Shown here piece after piece: positions 1 through 12,965 of a DNA stretch of 64,000 nucleotides. Position numbers and translations under genes: made by a program. The first letter of the stretch is position 1. The number at the start of each line of letters is the position of its first letter. The notes under the pieces were generated by a model that searched no databases, was not told the DNA's origin, and saw only the letters and a list, made by a program, of their open reading frames with translations. Origin of the DNA: Anisus vortex (Eukaryota; Mollusca; Gastropoda; Planorbidae). The stretch is taken from contig OX421502.1 of NCBI GenBank assembly GCA_949126835.1, positions 33,213,227 to 33,277,226 of the forward strand. The letters run 5' to 3'.

Positions 1-1392
1 AATTGTTTGAAACGTTCTAAATATAGCGCTATTTAGGGATTTCAATTAAATTATGCTCATTACCATTTTTTTGTTTGCATTGGTTGGTCATTATTTTAAT
101 AAGGCTGAAAAATTACTTTCAGTTTCTCATAAAGGCCGTGCTATGTCCAGGTTCATTCCCATAAATTTAATCCACTCTTTTATATCTCTCTTATTCTCGG
201 TATGAAATTTAAAAAAAAAATGGCGACATCTTTTCTTTTGGTTTAATGGTTTAACTGCTTGAAGGTTTTAGTTTTTTGTAACAGTCTCTATAGAAGAAAA
301 CTATTGTGCAAAGTGTTTCCAGGTATCTGCTTTCTCTCTCCCACCCCCTTTTTTCTATTACTTTCCTTATTATTATTTAATGAAAGGCCTCATATGGGGT
401 ATTGAAAGGAGCCACAACCTATTGATTGATACGATGTGTGTGTGTGTGTGTGTGTGGATCACTATTGGGAAAGTATTGCTTTTGCTTATAAAAACTTCCT
501 TTCATGGACGTAAAAAACCGCTGACCGAGGCAGTAAAATGAGAACATAACTCTGCTGGGTGCTTGAATATTATTAAATCGCCGGGTCTGACCGTGTTAGT
601 GTCGGGCTGGGTGTGTGTGTGTGGAGGGTGGGGGCTAGAGGGGGGTGGGAGTGAGCGAAAGATAAAGGCGCATTGATCTCACTTTGATTTCTCACTCTGC
701 GTAGTGTTGTGTGCCTGACTCTGTGTTTGTGTGTGTGTGTTTTTAAGGGCAAGTTCTACGAGTTGATTGTAGTTAAACCCATTCACCTATTCTGTTTTTA
801 AAAGAAGGACAAAGAAAGAGGACATGAAAGGGAAAAAAAAAAAAAGAAATGTTTCGACTTGCCCAGACAGTGTTGGAACAGAACACGTGGAATACGCTAG
901 CACTGGGACACACAGAATAAGTTCAACATAATCAATCAGCAGTCAAGGGCATTGGTGTCTCCTTACTTTCAATCAATGAACAAGCTCTTCTCTTGTTAAT
1001 ATTGTTCGCTATAAGAAACCTTGTACTTAAAAAAAAAATAATTTTACAATCATATTTTAATTTGTGATTTCATACTATACATATAACTATTTCAAACAAA
1101 CTGTTTAAACCATATTATTTGATGCCTGTTGAGAACACTATTGGTTAATACTATTCCATTAGTTCATTACATTTAAAAGATTGACTTCTTTTAGGTTAGA
1201 TACTTGTTTTCGTAGTTTGTTTTCTTTTTAAATAAAATAACAAAAATTGAAATAAAGTAATAGCTTTACAAATCGTTGATTTAAAAAAAAGTATTTCATC
1301 TTGATACTGAGAGAAAGTTCTGTCTGTACTTGAACTGGTGTCACGGCACGTCTTTCACCATCTTGGTGCTTTCAGAAATGTTTGCTTGCTCA

Positions 1393-1540
1393 TCTTATCT
1401 TATGTTACAGACGCACCATTCTATAAAAAAAAGATTATTGCGTCCTACGCTTATCCGTTGTGGGAGACTAGTCTTGCATTTTGATTAGTGTTTTAAATGA
1501 TCTTTAAGTTTAAGTTACTGGTTTTCCTGGTTTTGTTCTT
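1393..1540 (-). mobile_element. LINE 3'-end relic, short copy
   Basis: Read on the minus strand, this matches the tail of the copy at 24131-24600 through the end of the reverse transcriptase ORF (AAACCAGGAAAACCAGTAAC, a Phe-Lys-Thr-Leu-Ile-Lys-Met-Gln-Asp reading, TAG) and the 3' sequence GCGTAGGACGCAATAATC. 5' truncation is normal for target-primed LINE copies. Confidence 0.65.
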
Positions 1541-1545
1541 GCGTA

Positions 1546-3904
1546 TGGGGTATAAAAAAAAGTGTTTTTGACCTAATGCTCATTTGAACATTGCAATACG
1601 TTGGTTATTGTGTTTTATTGCTTCTAATTTTCTTGAATGTATGAGAGAGAGAGAGAGAAAAAAAAGAGTGTGTGTTTGAGTGAGAGAGTGTATGAGAAAG
1701 AGTTAAACAACCAAGTACCCTGTGCTGTCAGTGTCAGGCGTATTGCTGTGCCAGGCGACAAGAACCGCCACGAGACGATCACCAACAAAATAAGTAGATG
1801 ACCAGACCCGAGGAAATCCTTGCCCGGTCACTAAATCCGTTGCTTGTCTGGACTGGTCAAACACCTCCCTCCCCCCAACCCTCCCCTCCCGCCCCGCATT
1901 GAACTTGCTGGTCAGATTATTTACATTGGGGATTGATGGGATCGTGGCGCCCGTAACTGTCGATCAGTGATTGTCCTGGGAGTAGATCGGGGCAGTCAGG
2001 ACATATGGTGGGCTGGGGCGGCTTTTCTAAGTACGTGCCTTCATTGGGAACACGCAATAATTAGCCTTGCTTCTTTAGACTTAGTTTCGTTTTTTTACAG
2101 CAGTGTTGCAACTACAAAAACAGTCAATGGTGACTCATGTTAATTATTAGTTTGTGCGTATGGTTGTATACTTCAAACTATACTATAACATGTTTTATGT
2201 TTTCCGACCATTAAAGTTAATAAATAACAAGCTATCTAAAAACCTTAATATTATTACATAATAATAATATTTTCTATGTGAAGCAAAATTATCGGAATAT
2301 GTGTAATATGGTTTTCAATATTTAGAAAAAAAAAGGTCTTAACATAAAGATAAAAGCAAGGGATGACCTAACAACAGTATTTGGAAAATAATTGAAGAGA
2401 AATCTTTACACTTAAAAGTACTTATTATGAATTACAAAAAAATGAATCAATGAAAGTAGGGTTTATATAACTAAGGTTAGTCAAGTTCAGGAAAGACTGG
2501 CTTGGCTTTTTCAAGTTTGGGAAAACTAACCAAGGCTTGTGATAGTTGGTGAATTTCGCTATAATGGACAGAACAGCTTGAAATTCTTATATTCTAAAGT
2601 ATTAAAAAAACAACAGCTTATTTCGTTAAGTTTAAGGAGTCTTTAACTCTAATCAAATATTTTTCCGAAATTATTCTATGAACCCTGAAACATTGTTTTC
2701 AATTGGACTACCAAGTTACCAATAAACGCTTCCGGTTAATAATAATAATAATATTTGTATAGCGCTGCCAACAAACTGAATGTAAGCTCAGAACGCATTT
2801 AACATACAACTAAGAACAAGGATTTAATCTCTAGGCTAAGAAATATACAACTTATTGATGATTAAAAACTTTACAAACATAGGACAAATCAAATAAATGA
2901 ATCAATAACCGATCTAACATATAAGTAAGACAGTAGGGGTCTAAAGCATGTTATCTAAGGTAAATATTGAAATGACATTTGTTGATTTTTTCTTGAAATC
3001 GTATTACAAAAGGCTTAGAGTTGTATGGCGCGCCACCTAGAGACCAAGAGAAATTAACCAGGAAAATATTGCACATTGATTCTCGATTAAAAAGACTTCT
3101 TGTGGTAGCGAAATAAAATAAAAGAAACCAGGCGATCCATAACTATTGAACATGTATCCCAAAACCTGGCTAAAAAAACGTGTAAAAAATGTCTTCCCCT
3201 ACTCTGATGTTTCTTTTCCTTGGCTCTAGGACGACTCTTTTCTTTTTTCTTTACTCAAAAGAGAATTCGACCTAGTATTTAATATAAAAAAAAAGTGAAA
3301 ATATATTTATAAAAAAAAATGTGCAAAAAAAAGAGATTTCTTCGAAATTATTGAATGGCGCAATAAGTTTATTTCAACGATGGCACTTGTATCACGACAA
3401 GCAGGTAATGAATGTCAACGTCAATTCATGTGCCAAAAATGTAATCTGTTTTCATCTATCCAGAAACCTTGAAATCAACAAAATCAAAGCCGCAAAAATG
3501 TGATTTTTTGTTGTGTTGCTGTTGCTGAAGAGAACGAGATACAAATCTTCTAGTTGCTTGACGTGAAGACGTTAATTTATCTGGACACAGCTAAGACCCT
3601 ATGCAATAAGCATTTGTTCTTTGTTTTGTTTTTTAGCCAAATAACTTTATTAATAAAAAAAAAAAAACTTTTCAAGTAAGGCTCCAAATCTTCTTAAAAA
3701 CCGAATATATTTTGGAGAATATCTTAACAAGATTCAATTATCCCATTGAAGTGTGCACATGGGAATAGTTTTGATTTCATTATATTTTCATTTAATTTTA
3801 GTTTCCATGGTTATGGTAATAAGGGTACGTGTCGTTCGAATGTTGAAGTGAGATTTACGTACTCTATGCCCAGGCAGAATTAGCACGAAAGATTTAAGCT
3901 TGTT
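1546..3904. other. No gene seen
   Basis: AT-rich DNA with A runs, a GAGA tract at about 1645 and a SINE-tail-like ATT/AGCGC piece at about 2740. No coding pattern was recognised. The stretch 1-1392 is similar, with short GT repeats at about 435 and 725. Confidence 0.5.
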
Positions 3905-4285
3905 CTAATTGACAGGCTAGGCTGATTAAATCTAGATCTATGTGTTTTTTTTTTTTTTTTTACAGACTATCATTTACACTGATAAATCTAGATAAATGTT
4001 TCTTTGACAAGCTATGATTTAAACTGACTCTATCGGACAGACAATGACCGAAACTAGATTTAAAATAAAATGGTAATGATTAAACTTAGATCTATGATCA
4101 GACAATACGTTCAAATACGATCAAAACTAATACGTTGGGCATGTAAGGAATTAAAACTAGATCTTATAGACATGCAATGACTGACACTAGATCTATTCGA
4201 CAGGCAGTGATTAAACCTAGATTTATTTGACAAGACAGCCATTATAGCGAGATCTATTTGACAGGCTAGTTACTAGTAGATTGCC
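3905..4285. repeat. Degenerate tandem repeat of about 36 bp
   Basis: Repeated variants of GATTAAACCTAGATCTATTTGACAGGC. Periods are uneven and an 18-T run interrupts the array. Confidence 0.55.
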
Positions 4286-4884
4286 GTTTCCGAGATCAAT
4301 TGACTAACTCAGATAGTAAAACATCCCCCCCCCCCCCACCCGCTCGCCTCCCCCATTAAACGACGCTTGGGTTTTGAACAAGTTGTATTCTGCTTATTGA
4401 TGGTTCGGGCGGTCGAGGAATCAATACACACGAATGCTAGTGTTAAATTAAGTTTACAACTCAGGCAGTTCAAATTTCTCTCTCAGGTCTGAATGTCTTA
4501 CTGTGGCAGGGGGAGAGGGGAGGGAGGGCTCTATAGATGGAAAGGAGATGGCGATGCAAGCCCATCTCGTCTAGTAAGTGGCATGTAAAGCTCTGTCAAT
4601 TGTAAAGTTCAAGTTCACGCGTGAGTGAGTTTCACGTTGCACTGATTCTTGGAAAGCGCACGCCAGATCCACTTTGTGGAGTAATTTATAGGTTTTGTGC
4701 GTTCTGGATTGGCTTGAGTCTCAATACTTTACGTGGCTCATGATGTATCTGAGTTTGGAGCGTCGGGCAACGTTTAGGACGCTTCAATATTTTTTTTTCG
4801 TTTTATTTCACGTTTAGGACGATTCATAATTCATTGACTTTTTTTTAGGTCATCCTTGCAAAGCTTTTAAATGTCTTTTCTTCA

Positions 4885-5065
4885 TCATTGGAACCAAAAT
4901 TCATTTTAATGCCCTAGTGAAAAAATAATAAATCAGAATAGTCTGTAACTGATTAGAAATAATTTGCTTTACCAAAATACATTTTGATGTCTTAGCCAGA
5001 GAAAAAATAATAAATCGGAACAGTCTGAAACTGATTGGAAATAATTTGCTTTACCTAAATAGAGA
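4885..5065. repeat. Tandem duplication of about 85 bp
   Basis: Two diverged copies, each with an AAAAAATAATAAATC run and GAAATAATTTGCTTTACC. Confidence 0.6.
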
Positions 5066-5888
5066 AATGTTCTTATAAAAAAAAAATAACAGCAGCAGTA
5101 AATCCATTAAATCCTCTTGGAACCATCTGTTCCATAAGTCGAGTATCAATAAAAGTCATCTGCACATAGATAAAGAAACCCATTCAAGGATATATAGTAC
5201 CAATCAAGATGATATCAAAGAAATAATGTCCATTTTGTGAGGACTGTGATTCTGATTACGCGACAAATATACAGAAACTACAAACGCCTATATTTTAACG
5301 AAAATAAACGTAAGAACAAAATGTCTAAGTTTCCGAATCTGTAGACGATTTATCTAATTGAATAAAACAACAAGAAAACAAACAAGAAACAAACGACAAG
5401 GGACAATAAAAGCAGAAAGAATGTAAAACTTTTGATGAATCGGAATAGAGATTGTTGGGGTATCTTTCTGCTAAATTAACTCAATTCATTTCCCAAGCTG
5501 ACACATAGACACAAAAAAACAAAAGTGCTCCTTTGATTAAGGAAATGTTTTCCCTTAAAAGATAAAACAGTAATTAGACGCCACATAGAGAAGAAAAGAG
5601 AGAGAAAGAGAGATGTCGTGTGCTTTTTTTTCTTCCGTTGAATAAACAATTACTTGGAGTTGGTTTTGTGAGAAGAATATCTAATAAAGAAAAATCAGAA
5701 CAGAAACGTTATAGTGTATATAGTATGAACTAGTCCACTGACCATCATAGTGTACGCACTTGGCCAGTGTCCATCTAAAAGCACGGACTTGACATTCGGA
5801 TATACGATAAAAAATATTATATTGTCTCCTGTCAATTTTGTTAGTAACTAAACATCTAGCCAAGTATTATTAAATGAAGAATCGTGTC

Positions 5889-6166
5889 AAGTCTTGTTTC
5901 CTTATGTCTGTCTAGTCTATAATTATCTATTTCTCGTGTCTAGTCGATATTTATCTGTTCCGCATGTTTGGTCTATATTCATCTATTCATCACGCCTGGT
6001 CCATAATTATGTATTCCCCGTGTCTAGTCTCTTCATCTATTCCTGATGTCTAGTCTATATTTATCTATTTCTCTTGTCTAGTGATATTTATTTGTTCCGC
6101 ATGTCTGGTCTATATTCATCTATTCCTGATGTCTAGTCAATATTCATCTATTTCTGATGACTAGTC
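5889..6166. repeat. Degenerate left part of the 28-bp minisatellite
   Basis: About ten diverged copies of a TCTAGTCTATATTCATCTAT unit with CCTGATG or CTCGTG spacers. The hAT element at 6167 separates it from the homogeneous part. Confidence 0.7.
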
Positions 6167-7442
6167 CAGGGGTCGGCAACCTAAGGCACGCGTGTCAAAT
6201 TTGGCAGGCAGAGCGATTTTCAATGCGTCAGACGCGTCAGACCTCAATGATCATTTTTTTAATTGATAAAAAAAAACATTTTCTGGTTCTGAATGTGGAA
6301 AACTAACTGTTGAAGCCGATTTTTCTGAATGACATAGCGACACATTTCAGTGAGTTGAATTTGCATTTAAAAGGACCACTGGACATATATCTTGCCGTGA
6401 ATCCAATTTCAAAATATTTAACTACATATACATCCCTATATTAAGGCATATGCCTATATTTAGATAGATATTTATGTGTTTTTTCAGAAGTACATCAAAG
6501 AACTCAAACTGGAGTTTTCTATCCAAATGCAAGACTTTCAAAAATTTTCAAAAATGTGCATCCAAATGTGCCCTTTTGCGGACAAAAATCTGAAAGGAAG
6601 CTGCCTAGATTAGGAAAATCATCTGCTATTCTCAAGTGATAGGCATTCGCTGTTCTACTTTCAGCTTTTGGTTCAACTTACACTTATAAAGAAATAAAAT
6701 AAGTCAGTAATATTATTATATTACAAAACATATCTTGTTTGGCATCACTATTGAATCAAATTTGGAAACGATTTTTTTTTTTTTATTAAAGGGAGATAAT
6801 TTCAGCATTTTATTTGCGCTAATAATTTTTATTTATTTTTTTTATAAAAGAATAAATGGCTTACAATGTATAACTTTAAAATGAACAAACTTGAAAAAAG
6901 TATTTGAAAATTGTATAAATATTTTATGACTAAAGAATGTATATGTATATTTTCAACCATTACATTAAGTACCCAGTTTGTTTGATTACAACGTATCAGT
7001 TCCGCTCAACGGTAATGGTATTAGTTTGCTCGGTATCTTAAATACATTTATTACAATGACATCTCAGTAAACTGAGATAACAATATAATTAATATTACTA
7101 AGTGTTAGATCTTCATCTTGAGTACCAAAATAATATTTAGACAATGATTACCATAAATGTGAAAGTAAAGCTGACTAATAAAATATTGTATTGATATAAA
7201 TAAAAAGGATGATAATCACAAACACGTTAATTTTCTTATTAAATACAAAACGCTTTTACTATTTGCTCTATAAATCTCCTTTGCTTTTGGCCTTGGTCTT
7301 GCTAGGGAGTTAAATTAACTGTCCTATAAAAATTTTTTTTTAAGTATAATAGAACAGGTTTACTTTTAGGCTGTTGGCACGCAGCATGATTTGGGAATCC
7401 TAGTTTGGCACACTGTTCGCAAAAGGTTGCCGAGCTATGGGT
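6167..7442 (+). mobile_element. hAT transposon with transposase relic, inserted in a minisatellite
   Basis: The left end CAGGGGTCGGCAACC is a classic hAT terminal repeat. The right end carries its inverted form GGTTGCCGA followed by decay. An 8-bp duplication flanks it (GACTAGTC left, CACTAGTC right). Inside, from 6322, the + strand reads F-L-N-D-I-A-T-H-F-S-E-L-N-L-H-L-K-G, the L-N-x-L-N-L-x-L-Q-G block of hAT transposases, and further on a Q-M-Q-D-F-Q-K-F-like block with stops. It cannot be active. The host 28-bp array continues on both sides. Confidence 0.85.
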
Positions 7443-7470
7443 CACTAGTCTATAATTATCTAAGTCTTAT

Positions 7471-7990
7471 TCCTCGTGTTTAGTCTACATTCATTCATTC
7501 CTCGTGTTTAGTCTACATTCATTCATTCCTCGTGTTTAGTCTACATTCATTCATTCCTCGTGTTTAGTCTACATTCATTCATTCCTCGTGTTTAGTCTAC
7601 ATTCATTCATTCCTCGTGTTTAGTCTACATTCATTCATTCCTCGTGTTTAGTCTACATTCATTCATTCCTCGTGTTTAGTCTACATTCATTCATTCCTCG
7701 TGTTTAGTCTACATTCATTCATTCCTCGTGTTTAGTCTATATTCATTCATTCCTCGTGTTTAGTCTACATTCATTCATTCCTCGTGTTTAGTCTACATTC
7801 ATTCATTCCTCGTGTTTAGTCTACATTCATTCATTCCTCGTGTTTAGTCTACATTCATTCATTCCTCGTGTTTAGTCTACATTCATTCATTCCTCGTGTA
7901 TAATCTATAGCTATCAATTCTACGTATTGTCTATGACTATTCCACGTCTAGTCTATATTCATCTTTTTCACGTTTGGTCTCTATCTATTC
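7471..7990. repeat. 28-bp minisatellite, 15 near-identical copies plus degenerate edge
   Basis: The unit starts TCCTCGTGTTTAGTCTACAT. Fifteen copies at 7471-7890 are almost identical (one has TATATTC). Copies after 7890 decay. Confidence 0.9.
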
Positions 7991-8397
7991 CGCATGCCAA
8001 GTCCAATATGTATGGACACATCATCTAGCCAGTCATCGACAATGTCCTCCAGTTTTGCTCCAGTTATCCCAAAGTACTCGCGAAAAAAAAAACGAGATAA
8101 AAAAAAAAGAGAAATGATAAGATCTTCTTCAAGCAGTGACCCGATCCTGGAGCCACCCAAAACCCCCCGTGCCCCCGTCCGCTCGGTCAATAGAAGGGTA
8201 TCGATCCACTTCCCTCAGTTTATCGCGGCAAATTGGCTTTATAAGCTTCTGGACACAAGAAATTGCAGAGTCTCCTAGTCCTGCTATAATGAACTCTGCC
8301 TGCATGGCTTTGTCACATGATACCGTGCCCAACATCATGTGGGCTTGTTGGTTTTTTGTTTCTTTTTTACGACACTCCTCGATTTTCAGGCTAGATA

Positions 8398-8834
<437 letters not shown>

Positions 8835-9018
8835 CTGTAATAATTTGAGGAAACCGACTGGGAGGCGTTTTGTGTTATCATTATTATAACATGGGGTTTA
8901 CAACTAAGGGCCAGGGGTAAACATGTGTTGCATAATATAAGATCCTAATTTGTGCATTTAATTGTTATGTAATCAGGATGTGGCTCTTAATAGAATTCGA
9001 AAACAGGAATAGGAATCT

Positions 9019-9168
9019 AATGGGCCGTATTGGCTGATGAGAGTTAACACCCTTGCCCCTTATACAAGTCAATCTTTTATGACTGACTTGTAATTTACAA
9101 GTCAGTCATAAAAGATTGACTTGTATAAGGGGCAAGGGTGTTAACTCTCAGCAGCAATACGGCCCATT
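9019..9168. mobile_element. 150-bp near-perfect palindrome (fold-back MITE)
   Basis: The two arms of about 75 bp are inverted copies around a single T at about 9094. The inner 55 bp or so of each arm are identical, and a few mismatches and a 1-base indel lie near AATGGGCCGTATTG at the ends. No coding capacity is present and no clear target duplication was seen outside the arms. Confidence 0.8.
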
Positions 9169-10512
9169 GATCTCACGTAATATGTATTGATAGCGTCATT
9201 ATATTATTGCCATATATAGGAACTATTGTAGTGTTGGTAAATTATATACAATGGTTTAATGACTTTATCTATAACTATTGAGTGTATGTTGACGATGTAC
9301 TGGATCTTTTGGAGCAGCTTATGAAGTTTGTTTTGAACCACCCTTTTGTTAAGTGGGACGATGGGAGGGAATTAATGAAGCATCTACTGTGATTCTAATA
9401 TTAACAACCCCCCGTGCTGACGAATCGCCTGTTGTTTTTTCTTTGAATAATACAATTTTAATTGTGGGCTGAAACCGTGTATCGTGTTTTTTTTTTCTAT
9501 GCAGTTGTCGGTTCCGGTAGTGTATCCGTCAGCGATAAATCGATTCTACAACAACATGACTACTACTACCAATTAATCAGAATAGCTCCACCCTGCCCTC
9601 CCCATCTCAGCTTAGCTTTGGACAGTAATTATATGGCCTTCACCAATACACTACCGGTATCGTCAGAAGGATACAGGTGTCTGGTTTCCTCCTTCTGTTC
9701 TAAACAATACCTGCATTAAAATGTGTTCAATCATACGCCATGACAAAGCTTAGCTATTTAAAAAAAACACTAGATACCAGCGTTATTGATCGGAACTATA
9801 ATAGAAACAATCGAATTGATATTTATATGTCTCCACGCAATGAAAGGTTTCGGCGCCATTTATAGAACACAATGGGATCGTTTTAGTAGTGTCAAATACG
9901 ATATACCTATAGTGTATACACTAAATATTTTTTTTTAAACGGTACCATTTTTATTTGTACAATTTATTTTAACCTTCAACTTATAGCATCGCCCGATACG
10001 ACTCACCGACCTGCGGAATCGATTTTTTTCAGATATTTTTTTTTCTGTGTTCAGTTTTCTTTTTAAAGACACGAAGTGTCTTGGAATGGGAGTGGAATGG
10101 GGAAAACGCAGGACCGACAGATCCAGGCCAATGTCAAACCAATTTATTTGAGTTCATTAAAAAAAACAACTCATTTTCTATTTTACTATAAGCACCATTA
10201 TTTTTTTTTACGAACTTTAAGCATAAAAAAAACAAAAAAAAAATGTTTTTAAAGTACCTGCGTCGATCCATTTCAGTTCATATGACAATATTTTTTCTTC
10301 TTTTTTAGTTTTCAATTTATTGGATTTTTTTTTTGACACGTCCTGTAAGGAGGATTGTGTGGGCGGCACACAGCAGCCCAGCCACATTGACTTTTCCCCA
10401 TTTATCACGCTTATGTCAAGAGTTTTGTTTAGATTCTGGGGATACAATACAAAAACATATTTCGCCACCAGGGCTTGAACTCGAGACATTCGGCAATGGT
10501 ACTCTGTAAAAC

Positions 10513-10712
10513 TCTCTGCGGTTAGTTCACCGGATTGTCAACCAAAAACCAACTGACACGTCGCGGGTTCGATCCCTGCCACCGACCGATCCCTGCCGCC
10601 CTGTAGGAGTTTTTGGACTAGAAGACATAATAATCTTCTAGAGCACACTGAGCATGCTAATATAGGATGGATAGATGCGCTATATAAATAACCATTATTA
10701 TTATTATCCATA
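10513..10712 (+). mobile_element. SINE family 2 with B box and (ATT)n tail
   Basis: Contains CTGCGGTTAGTTCACCG, B box GGGTTCGATCC, then GGACTAGAAGACATAATAATC, and ends GCGCTATATAAATAACCATT followed by ATT repeats. Different in body and tail from family 1. The copy at 61850-62000 shares its first two thirds. Confidence 0.65.
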
Positions 10713-11440
10713 AAATGGACACAAAAAGCTACTTGAAAGTTTTCCAGCGCATGTCCACGGTCCATTGCTCTTTAACATGTTTGTATATTGAAATATATGT
10801 GTGTGTGTGCGTTTATGTGATTCTGGGCAGATGTCATTGCCTCCCCGATAACGACGAAATAGCCTCCCCCTCCCTCTTTACCTCCTCCTCAATGTTGAAA
10901 GCTTGAAAGAGAACGTCGGTAATGTAGAGGGGCGTCCGTTTCATTTTTATTTTTGTCCTCACTTCAATCACCTCTACTTGTTCTCATCACGAACGGGATA
11001 ACAATTCTGGGAATTAGTGATCATGGCTAAAGGTCAAAGGTTAGTTAGAATAACCGTTTCTGGAAAAAAATGCGCTTCTCTTCCTAATGAAACGTGGTCT
11101 GATTTGGATTAAAGGGGACGAGTGCGGAGGGGGGGGGGGGGGCGGGGCTCGATTGTGATAATGTGTTGGTGAGTGAAGGGAATTGTTTTTTGTATGATGA
11201 TGTGGCGCTATTTGCAATGAATTTGTAAACGCCATTGAAATCAGCTCCTCAACACCATCAACAATAAAAACATATTTTTAAATTAAATGAATCAATAAAG
11301 CCAGAATCTATATTGTAATAGATTATTTCGCAACTTCCTAATATTCCTTGCAACAAACAAATGAAAACACCAACATCCACATCCACACAATAGAATGAGA
11401 TTGCACAATACATTTAGTCCTAGCTTTAATGAAACAACTA

Positions 11441-12965
11441 ACACAGTCAGTGCAATCAATGTACAGTGGGCTTGTTTGTTGTAATGTGCAAACACAGTCA
11501 GTGCAATCAATGTACAGTGGGCTTGTTTGTTGTAATGTGCAAACACAGTCAGTGCAATCAATGTACAGTGGGCTTGTTTGTTGTAATGTGCAAACACAGT
11601 CAGTGCAATCAATGTACAGTGGGCTTGTTTGTTGTAATGTGCAAACACAGTCAGTGCAATCAATGTACAGTGGGCTTGTTTGTTGTAATGTGGAAACACA
11701 GTCAGTGCAATCAATGTACAGTGGAGTTGTTTGTTGTAATGTGCAAACACAGTCAGTGCAATCAATGTACAGTGGGCTTGTTTGTTGTAATGTGGAAACA
11801 CAGTCAGTGCAATCAATGTACAGTGGGCTTGTTTGTTGTAATGTGGAAACACAGTCAGTGCAATCAATGTACAGTGGAGTTGTTTGTTGTAATGTGCAAA
11901 CACAGTCAGTGCAATCAATGTACAGTGAAGTTGTTTGTTGTAATGTGCAAACACAGTCAGTGCAATCAATGTACAGTGGAGTTGTTTGTTGTAATGTGCA
12001 AACACAGTCAGTGCAATCAATGTACAGTGGGCTTGTTTGTTGTAATGTGGAAACACAGTCAGTGCAATCAATGTACAGTGGGCTTGTTTGTTGTAATGTG
12101 CAAACACAGTCAGTGCAATCAATGTACAGTGGGCTTGTTTGTTGTAATGTGCAAACACAGTCAGTGCAATCAATGTACAGTGGGCTTGTTTGTTGTAATG
12201 TGCAAACACAGTCAGTGCAATCAATGTACAGTGGGCTTGTTTGTTGTAATGTGGAAACACAGTCAGTGCAATCAATGTACAGTGGAGTTGTTTGTTGTAA
12301 TGTGCAAACACAGTCAGTGCAATCAATGTACAGTGGGCTTGTTTGTTGTAATGTGCAAACACAGTCAGTGCAATCAATGTACAGTGGGCTTGTTTGTTGT
12401 AATGTGCAAACACAGTCAGTGCAATCAATGTACAGTGGGCTTGTTTGTTGTAATGTGCAAACACAGTCAGTGCAATCAATGTACAGTGGGCTTGTTTGTT
12501 GTAATGTGCAAACACAGTCAGTGCAATCAATGTACAGTGGGCTTGTTTGTTGTAATGTGCAAACACAGTCAGTGCAATCAATGTACAGTGGGCTTGTTTG
12601 TTGTAATGTGGAAACACAGTCAGTGCAATCAATGTACAGTGGAGTTGTTTGTTGTAATGTGCAAACACAGTCAGTGCAATCAATGTACAGTGGGCTTGTT
12701 TGTTGTAATGTGGAAACACAGTCAGTGCAATCAATGTACAGTGGGCTTGTTTGTTGTAATGTGGAAACACAGTCAGTGCAATCAATGTACAGTGGAGTTG
12801 TTTGTTGTAATGTGCAAACACAGTCAGTGCAATCAATGTACAGTGAAGTTGTTTGTTGTAATGTGCAAACACAGTCAGTGCAATCAATGTACAGTGGAGT
12901 TGTTTGTTGTAATGTGCAAACACAGTCAGTGCAATCAATGTACAGTGGGCTTGTTTGTTGTAATT
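11441..12965. repeat. 51-bp minisatellite, 30 copies, with higher-order duplication
   Basis: The unit begins ACACAGTCAGTGCAATCAAT. Copies differ mainly at GGGCTTG/GGAGTTG/GAAGTTG and GTGCAAA/GTGGAAA. The order of variants in copies 1-11 recurs exactly in copies 19-29, 918 bp later. Because 51 is a multiple of three and the unit lacks stops in several frames, long open frames exist on both strands. Confidence 0.95.
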
